64,000 nucleotides of DNA, taken from positions 176,812 through 240,811 of the forward strand of contig NZ_LT635545.1 in NCBI RefSeq assembly GCF_900120125.1, written 5' to 3'. Under the pieces are notes generated by a model. The model had not been told where the DNA came from, ran no database searches, and saw only the letters and a program-made list of their open reading frames with translations. The DNA comes from Gemella massiliensis (GTDB lineage Bacteria > Bacillota > Bacilli > Staphylococcales > Gemellaceae). The translations under genes and the position numbers were made by a program. Of the stretch, positions 59,140 through 64,000 are shown piece after piece. Each line of letters starts with the position of its first letter. Position 1 is the first letter of the stretch.

Positions 59140-60189
59140 TTACGAGTTATCTTTTTCTATATCATTTAAGATTAAAGAAAATGTACTTCCCCTTCCATAC
59201 TCACTTTTTACCAATATATCACCATTAAGCTGATGAGCAAGTTGCTTTGCGATAGAAAGCCCTAATCCATAGCCGCCGGTTTCTAAATTACGAGAGGTTT
59301 CTACCCTGTAAAATCGTTTGAAGATACTATCCAATTCTTCCGGTGAAATACCTTGTCCTTCATCTATAACTGAAATTTGCAATTTATTATTTTTTACTTC
59401 TGCAATAACTTCGACTTTCGTTCCTTTTTTTGAATATTTAAAAGCATTATTTATAAGATTTACTATAATACGTAATAATTTGTCATAACTGCTAACTATC
59501 TTAGCTGATTCCGGAATAACTTTAATGTAAATATCCCTTTTTTCTTTTTCTATCAACAGTCTAAATTCTGACATACAATCAATTAATAACTTATCCAAGA
59601 AAATAATATCTTTACCGGTAAAATCATTCTCTTTATCAAAAGTATTAAGTGTTAAATAATTTAACTCTTCTACAAGTTTATTAAGTCGCTCGGTTTGTCG
59701 TCCTATAGTTTTAAAATAATGTGGATACTCTTTTTTATCAATTACGCCGTCCAACATACCCTCGACTGTTGCCTGAATTGACGTTATAGGGGTCTTTATA
59801 TCATGCGATAGTTGAGCAATCATAATACTTTTTTCTTTTTCACTCTCAGCTAAAGATTCAAAAGTTTCCTCCAGATTTTTTGACATTTCATTGAATGCCT
59901 TAGCCAATTCAGCAAATTCTATTGGATTTTTCACATCTGTAACAAAATCAAATTTTTTTTCAGAGACGTAGTTAACTTGTTTTTTTAGACTCGCTAAAGA
60001 GCTGAATACACGAGATAATAAAAACAAACTGACTACGGCTCCTATAACACTCGCTACAATAGTTGTTAAAATAATAAAATATGTACCTTTTGTATCAATT
60101 AACATTTTATTTACCGCCCAAATAACCGCTATAATGGTTATTAACGTTGAAATCAAATATCCAATTAAAATATAATTTTTTAGTTTCAT
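59140..60189 (-). CDS. Sensor histidine kinase
   Basis: This 349-residue kinase has two membrane helices (about 9-28 and 38-60) with almost no extracytoplasmic loop, hence of the intramembrane-sensing type. A HAMP-like linker follows, then the dimerisation domain with phosphoacceptor His in IAQLSHDIKTPITSI. The ATPase domain has N box RIIVNLINNAFKYSKKG, G1 VIDEGQGISPEELD and G2 GGYGLGLSIAKQLAHQL. It starts 47 bp after the response regulator and forms a two-gene operon with it. The adjacent SSURE adhesin is a candidate target. Confidence 0.93.
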   Translation of the reverse strand: MKLKNYILIGYLISTLITIIAVIWAVNKMLIDTKGTYFIILTTIVASVIGAVVSLFLLSRVFSSLASLKKQVNYVSEKKFDFVTDVKNPIEFAELAKAFNEMSKNLEETFESLAESEKEKSIMIAQLSHDIKTPITSIQATVEGMLDGVIDKKEYPHYFKTIGRQTERLNKLVEELNYLTLNTFDKENDFTGKDIIFLDKLLIDCMSEFRLLIEKEKRDIYIKVIPESAKIVSSYDKLLRIIVNLINNAFKYSKKGTKVEVIAEVKNNKLQISVIDEGQGISPEELDSIFKRFYRVETSRNLETGGYGLGLSIAKQLAHQLNGDILVKSEYGRGSTFSLILNDIEKDNS

Positions 60190-60236
60190 TATTATCTCCT
60201 TTCTTTAAAATTATTATACTTAAAGTTACAATCGCT

Positions 60237-60929
60237 CTATACAGCTTTTTCAATTTTATATCCTAATCCCCAAACCGTTTTAATGGTTGGAGTTTTTTCT
60301 GTACTGTATTTAGATAAATCTTGACGAAGTGCATGGATATGTACATTTAAAGTATTAGTATCATCTACATAATCTTCTTGCCATATTCTTTCATATAACT
60401 CCGTTTTAGAAAAAACACGTTCCGGATTGCTTGCTAAAAGCCATAATAATTCAAAAGATTTTACGGTTAAATCCAACTCTTTTTCTCCAACAATTACCAA
60501 TCTGCTGGCATGATTTATTTGAAGATCACCTAAAGTAATTGATTCTGATGCTACCCCAACTTTTTTTATTCGACGCAAAATATTTCTCACTCTAAGCACA
60601 AGCTCTCTCGGGCTGAACGGCTTAGTTATAAAATCATCAGCTCCCATACTAAGCGCATAAATTTTGTCAGGCTCTGCTGTTTTTGCCGTAATAAATAGAA
60701 ATGCTTGTTCAGAATTTATGTATTGAATCTCACTTATAAAGTCATATCCGTCCATATTCGGCATCATAATATCCGTAATTATTAAATCTATCTTCATTTT
60801 CTTAAATATTGTAAGTGCTTCTATCCCGTCATGAGCCGTTACTACATCATATCCCGCTTGTTCTAAATACCTTTTATTTATTTCCGTTATTTCTATTTCA
60901 TCATCTACCAACAAAATTTTATTTTTCAT
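60237..60929 (-). CDS. OmpR-family response regulator, partner of the adjacent kinase
   Basis: This 230-residue regulator has a canonical receiver domain: acidic pair in LLVDDEIEI, phosphoacceptor Asp in IDLIITDIMMPNMDG, and Lys in ADDFITKPFSPREL. The C-terminal winged HTH contains LTVKSFELLWLLASNPERVF and TIKTVWGLGYKIE. Unlike the orphan regulator in this window, all key receiver residues are present. It begins 20 bp after a strong palindrome that also overlaps its probable promoter. Confidence 0.94.
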   Translation of the reverse strand: MKNKILLVDDEIEITEINKRYLEQAGYDVVTAHDGIEALTIFKKMKIDLIITDIMMPNMDGYDFISEIQYINSEQAFLFITAKTAEPDKIYALSMGADDFITKPFSPRELVLRVRNILRRIKKVGVASESITLGDLQINHASRLVIVGEKELDLTVKSFELLWLLASNPERVFSKTELYERIWQEDYVDDTNTLNVHIHALRQDLSKYSTEKTPTIKTVWGLGYKIEKAV

Positions 60930-60948
60930 ATTTATCCTCTCTTAAAAA

Positions 60949-60979
60949 ATAGTGCTATACAGTAAGAGTATAGCACTAT
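60949..60979 (-). promoter_or_regulatory. 12-bp perfect inverted repeat: terminator of the adhesin gene or operator of the response regulator
   Basis: ATAGTGCTATAC and GTATAGCACTAT flank a 7-nt loop, followed on the minus strand by TTTTTT. As a terminator it would end the SSURE gene. A promoter (TTGAAT, 18 bp, TATACT) has its -10 within the palindrome, so it may instead be a regulator-binding site. Confidence 0.75.
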
Positions 60980-60996
60980 CTTATTCTTATATTCAA
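60967..60996 (-). promoter_or_regulatory. Possible promoter of the two-component operon
   Basis: On the minus strand TTGAAT and TATACT are 18 bp apart. The -10 overlaps the palindrome at 60949-60979. Confidence 0.5.
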
Positions 60997-61034
60997 GCAA
61001 AGCCTCTTAATATATACTTATGCCCCTACTTTTA

Positions 61035-62588
61035 TTATCTGTTTTTTCTTTTTATCGCAAAGAACCCAAGAATACTCGCAAAGATAAGTCCAATAATTCC
61101 TGCCAATGTCAAATTCGTTTCAGATTGACCTGTATTAGGCAATCTTGTTTTACCGTTTGATAAAGTTCCTTGATTAGTTGTACTATTGGTTAACTGCGAA
61201 CCGTTTTGGTTGGTATTTGATGAATGCATATGATGCCCATGATGTCCACCCATACCCATATGTCCTTTATTCATAGGATCTGTTGGATTATGCCCGTTAT
61301 GATTATGATCTTTGTGGTTATGTTTTCCTTTAAGATTAATCGTTACCTTTTTAGTTGCTATAACGTTACTTAAATCAGGTTTACCGTTTTTTGAACCGTA
61401 TACTTTTACCGTTGCCGAGTAACTTTGTGTTCCGTTTGCTTTTAGTTGCTCAAGCAATGCTTTATCCGATTTACCTTTTGCTTTTCCGTCCAGTTCTACA
61501 TTGTAGAAGTAATGACCATTTGTTAATTTATCCAATGGTAACAGTCCGGGGTGCTTCGCTGTTCCGTTATCAGACCACAGTGCTTTGTCAGATGATTTTA
61601 GTAACAGTCTTGTTAACATTCCATCTCCTCCAAAGGCTTCATATGGTATTACTTGGTTTACCCCTGCTGTAAACGGTCCGGGATATTTTGCATTTTCTAA
61701 ATAACTTGCCGGTACATCTATTTTATCTTTAATATTTTCCGATACTGATTTTTTTACATCTTCCGGTTTTGTCATTTCGTGTTTCATCATTCCTTTTAAG
61801 TTAATCGTTACCTTTTTGGTTGCTATAACGTTACTTAAATCAGGTTTGCCGTTTTTTGAACCGTATACTTTTACCGTTGCCGAGTAACTTTGTGTTCCGT
61901 TTGCTTTTAGTTGCTCAAGCAATGCTTTATCCGATTTACCTTTTGCTTTTCCGTCCAGTTCTACATTGTAGAAGTAATGACCATTTGTTAATTTATCCAA
62001 TGGTAACAGTCCGGGGTGCTTCGCTGTTCCGTTATCAGACCACGGTGCTTTGTCAGATGATTTTAGTAACAGTCTTGTTAACATTCCATCTCCTCCAAAG
62101 GCTTCATATGGTATTACTTGGTTTACCCCTGCTGTAAACGGTCCGGGATATTTTGCATTTTCTAAATAACTTGCCGGTACATCTATTTTATCTTTAATAT
62201 TTTCCGATACTGATTTTTTTACATCTTCCGGTTTTGTCATTTCATGTTTATGTTTCATATTTTTATCTTGAGATTTTGGTTCAGCTTTATTATCAGCGAC
62301 TTTCTTTTCCACCTTAGAATTTTCGGTCATCATATCCGATTTTTTTATACTTTTACCTGTCATCTCTAATTTCTTATTAATTTCATCTATATTTTTAGGT
62401 TGTAAAATATCTCTACTTTCTTTTACTTCCGTAAGTTTGTTGGTTTTTAATTCAGCGGCATTTACTTGGGCAGCACCTCCTATCATACTACTTGCTACAA
62501 TTACTGAAGCAACTCCTACTCCACTAAGACGTCTAATTGACCATTTATTACGTTTTTCATTATTTAAACTCATACGATTATTTTGCAT
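61035..62588 (-). CDS. YSIRK/LPXTG surface protein with two SSURE repeats (PavB-like)
   Basis: The 517-residue protein starts with a YSIRK-type signal (KWSIRRLSGVGVASVIVAS, residues about 15-34), which directs secretion to the division septum. A charged region follows. Two 155-residue repeats are nearly identical; each has IDVPASYLENAKYPGPFTAG, VIPYEAFGGDGMLTRLLLKS and TATVKVYGSK-like residues present as YSATVKVYGSKNGKPDLSN. These match streptococcal surface repeats (SSURE), which bind fibronectin and other host proteins in pneumococcal PavB. The linker is His-rich (HNHKDHNHNGHNP and HHGHHMHSS), with metal-binding potential. The anchor is LPNTG, a hydrophobic segment and KRKNR. GGAG precedes the ATG. 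Confidence 0.92.
   Translation of the reverse strand: MQNNRMSLNNEKRNKWSIRRLSGVGVASVIVASSMIGGAAQVNAAELKTNKLTEVKESRDILQPKNIDEINKKLEMTGKSIKKSDMMTENSKVEKKVADNKAEPKSQDKNMKHKHEMTKPEDVKKSVSENIKDKIDVPASYLENAKYPGPFTAGVNQVIPYEAFGGDGMLTRLLLKSSDKAPWSDNGTAKHPGLLPLDKLTNGHYFYNVELDGKAKGKSDKALLEQLKANGTQSYSATVKVYGSKNGKPDLSNVIATKKVTINLKGMMKHEMTKPEDVKKSVSENIKDKIDVPASYLENAKYPGPFTAGVNQVIPYEAFGGDGMLTRLLLKSSDKALWSDNGTAKHPGLLPLDKLTNGHYFYNVELDGKAKGKSDKALLEQLKANGTQSYSATVKVYGSKNGKPDLSNVIATKKVTINLKGKHNHKDHNHNGHNPTDPMNKGHMGMGGHHGHHMHSSNTNQNGSQLTNSTTNQGTLSNGKTRLPNTGQSETNLTLAGIIGLIFASILGFFAIKRKNR
61327..62250 (-). repeat. Two SSURE coding repeats, 465-bp period, almost identical
   Basis: The units occupy about 61327-61785 and 61792-62250. 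Over the unit length they differ at only a few bases, one of which changes Pro (SDKAPWSDN) to Leu (SDKALWSDN). Such identity implies very recent duplication or gene conversion. Confidence 0.92.
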
Positions 62589-62898
62589 AAAATATTCTCC
62601 TTATTTTTTCTTTATGATTAAAGTATACAAAATTAAAATTAAATACTTCTTAGAAAAAGTTAAAATATTTCTTAAATAATCCTTATTTATTTGTTATATT
62701 CGGTTTTTATTAGAAAATAACTTCTTTAAAGTTGAGTAAAAATATAAAATAAGCTCAATTCTTTATACCTTTCAACCGTTACAACATAAATATGGAGGAT
62801 AATTTTCTTATCCTCCATACTATTTTATACATTTAGAAATTTACATACTAAATTTTATTGTATAATTTATTCTATTAACTTTAATACAAAGCTATTAA
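62589..62898. other. 310-bp intergenic region between two surface-protein genes
   Basis: This holds the promoter side of the SSURE gene and a hairpin ATGGAGGATAA/TTATCCTCCAT at 62792-62818. The hairpin is probably the terminator of the next gene, though its T run is weak. No coding potential is seen. Confidence 0.55.
62792..62818 (-). terminator. Terminator of the Cna-B-repeat surface protein gene
   Basis: A perfect 11-bp stem, ATGGAGGATAA with its complement, has a 5-nt loop and lies 81 bp past the stop codon of the surface protein. Confidence 0.65.
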
Positions 62899-64000
62899 TT
62901 ATCGCAGATATTTTTTTCTACCTACTATTAATAACGCAGCTGCCAACAATCCTATTCCTAAGTTTTCTAATCCGCTATCTGTTAGTCCTGTTTTTGGTAG
63001 TGGCGGTGTTGGTGGCGGTGGTAATAATTTGTTTGTTAAATTATAACCGTTTATTTCTTTTGTATATCCTGCTACGTCTTCTTCATCTATTGTATACTTA
63101 ACTTCTTTTCCGTCTTTGTATTTATCCAAATTGTCAAAGCTGTATTTCCAACCGTCTTTTTCCGTTACTTCTTTTGAAGCTACTTCTTTTCCATCAGCCA
63201 ATAATTTTACTTTGATTTTTGTTGGACGTTTGCCACTTTGGTTATTGTTGTCAATCCATGTTTTTAGTCCTGCTACACTTACTTTTTCAGGTACATGTTT
63301 GTTTATTAGATTAAAATTGTGTATTATTGTTTCGTAGAATTCTACTACTTCTTCATCTATTGTGTATTTAACTTCTTTTCCGTCTTTGTATTTATCCAAA
63401 TTATCAAAGCTGTATTTCCAGCCGTCTTTTTCCGTTACTTCTTTTGAAGCTACTTCTTTTCCATCAGCCAATAATTTTACTTTAATTTTTGTTGGACGTT
63501 TTCCATCTTGGTTGTTATTATCGTCCCATGTTTTTAGTCCTTCAACTTTTGTTTTTTCAGGAACGTGTTTATTTGTTAGATTAAAGCCGTCTATTGCTTT
63601 TTCGTAGAATTCCACTACTTCTTCATCTATTGTGTATTTAACTTCTTTTCCGTCTTTGTATTTATCCAAATTATCAAAGCTGTATTTCCAGTTGTCTTTT
63701 TCCGTTACTTCTTTTGAAGCTACTTCTTTTCCGTCAGCTAATAGTTTTACTTTGATTTTTGTTGGACGTTTTCCGTCTTGGTTGTTGTTGTCGTTCCATG
63801 TTTTTAGTCCTTCAACTTTTGTTTTTTCAGGAACGTGTTTGTTTGTTAGATTAAAGCCGTCTATTGCTTTTTCGTAGAATTCCACTACTTCTTCGTCTAT
63901 TGTATACTTAATTTCTTTTCCGTCTTTGTATTTATCCAAATTGTCAAAGCTGTATTTCCAGTTGTCTTTTTCTGTTACTTCTTTTGTAGCTACTTCTTTT
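62899..64000 (-). CDS. C-terminal part of a Cna-B-repeat LPXTG surface protein (partial)
   Basis: The frame is open to the right edge, so the start lies beyond the window. The visible 366 or so residues are tandem Cna-B domains of 90 residues, each with LKTWDDNNNQDGKRPTKIKV, KLLADGKEVASKEVTEKD, WKYSFDNLDKYKDGKEVKYT and IDEEVVEFYEKAIDGFNL. The last unit differs more (EDVAGYTKEINGYNLTN). A proline spacer (LPPPPTPP), LPKTG, a hydrophobic segment and RKKYLR form the sorting signal. Lys, Asn and Glu at the usual places suggest internal isopeptide bonds. Ligand and N-terminal domains cannot be seen. Confidence 0.93.
   Translation of the reverse strand, partial: KEVATKEVTEKDNWKYSFDNLDKYKDGKEIKYTIDEEVVEFYEKAIDGFNLTNKHVPEKTKVEGLKTWNDNNNQDGKRPTKIKVKLLADGKEVASKEVTEKDNWKYSFDNLDKYKDGKEVKYTIDEEVVEFYEKAIDGFNLTNKHVPEKTKVEGLKTWDDNNNQDGKRPTKIKVKLLADGKEVASKEVTEKDGWKYSFDNLDKYKDGKEVKYTIDEEVVEFYETIIHNFNLINKHVPEKVSVAGLKTWIDNNNQSGKRPTKIKVKLLADGKEVASKEVTEKDGWKYSFDNLDKYKDGKEVKYTIDEEDVAGYTKEINGYNLTNKLLPPPPTPPLPKTGLTDSGLENLGIGLLAAALLIVGRKKYLR
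63030..64000 (-). repeat. Tandem 270-bp Cna-B coding repeats
   Basis: Units recur every 270 bp (90 codons). The two central copies are nearly identical at the DNA level, with a third running to the window edge and a diverged terminal copy. Repeat number is probably variable between strains. Confidence 0.93.

Noticed and set aside
61391..62137. Two identical 93-codon plus-strand frames
   Set aside because: They are antisense shadows of the two identical SSURE repeats.
63030..64000. Regularly spaced repeats suggestive of a CRISPR array
   Set aside because: The units are 270 bp, continuous and in frame, and encode Cna-B domains. There are no 25-40 bp repeats with unique spacers.
1..64000. tRNA, rRNA or selC genes
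   Set aside because: I scanned for cloverleaf ends with GGTTCAANTCC-type T arms and CCA and found none that I could support by eye.

Overview
The window is very AT-rich low-GC Gram-positive DNA. Cell-wall sorting signals (LPKTG, LPNTG), a YSIRK-type signal peptide, a SSURE-repeat adhesin, BMP-type nucleoside-binding lipoproteins, UPF0342/UPF0223 proteins and the yybS-gdpP-rplI-dnaB cluster all fit a Bacilli member. A Gemella-like commensal is my best guess; this is inference from gene content, since no 16S rRNA or other taxonomic marker is present.

Layout: (1) 1-1026, the decayed right part of an ISL3-family insertion sequence. (2) 1.1-7.0 kb, housekeeping genes: MazG-like, ksgA, rnmV, a YitT-type membrane protein, mutM, an LCP cell-wall ligase and a YigZ protein. 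(3) 7.3-15.4 kb, a nucleoside uptake and salvage block: nupOPQ-like ABC transporter, HIT protein, purine nucleoside phosphorylase and two tandem BMP lipoproteins. (4) 15.4-20.5 kb, a YheA protein and a 1351-residue thioester-domain LPXTG adhesin with a structured leader. (5) 20.7-26 kb, a four-gene pyruvate/acetoin dehydrogenase operon in which both E2 and E3 carry a lipoyl domain. (6) 26.5-28.5 kb, a 63-residue Cys/His-rich metallothionein-like gene and trigger factor. (7) 28.5-29.9 kb, an intact insertion sequence flanked by a 25-26 bp direct repeat. (8) 30-36.8 kb, a selenium operon: selD, a YedF protein with two TusA-like domains, DUF3343, selB, a class V cysteine desulfurase/selenocysteine lyase-like protein, and selA. 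The selD gene itself contains an in-frame UGA at its catalytic position, so SelD is a selenoprotein. (9) 36.9-47.5 kb, a secreted CAP protein, an AraC regulator, two ABC systems (one under a YtrA-type GntR repressor with two identical operators), DUF1904, a VanZ-like gene with no ATG, an orphan response regulator and YktA. (10) 47.5-55.5 kb, a methyltransferase, 5-FTHF cyclo-ligase, RDD protein, sppA, dnaB, rplI, gdpP and yybS. (11) 55.8-64 kb, the cell surface: an LdcB-type carboxypeptidase, an SH3b membrane protein, an MFS transporter, a two-component system, a YSIRK/LPNTG adhesin with two almost identical SSURE repeats, and the C-terminal part of a Cna-B-repeat LPKTG protein that runs off the window.

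The most notable items are the Sec-containing SelD with its SECIS-like hairpin, the metallothionein-like protein, the insertion sequence with its long flanking repeat and 133-nt nested hairpin, the VanZ gene that probably starts at ATT, and a dispersed family of intergenic hairpins. No rRNA, tRNA (including selC) or CRISPR array was recognised.
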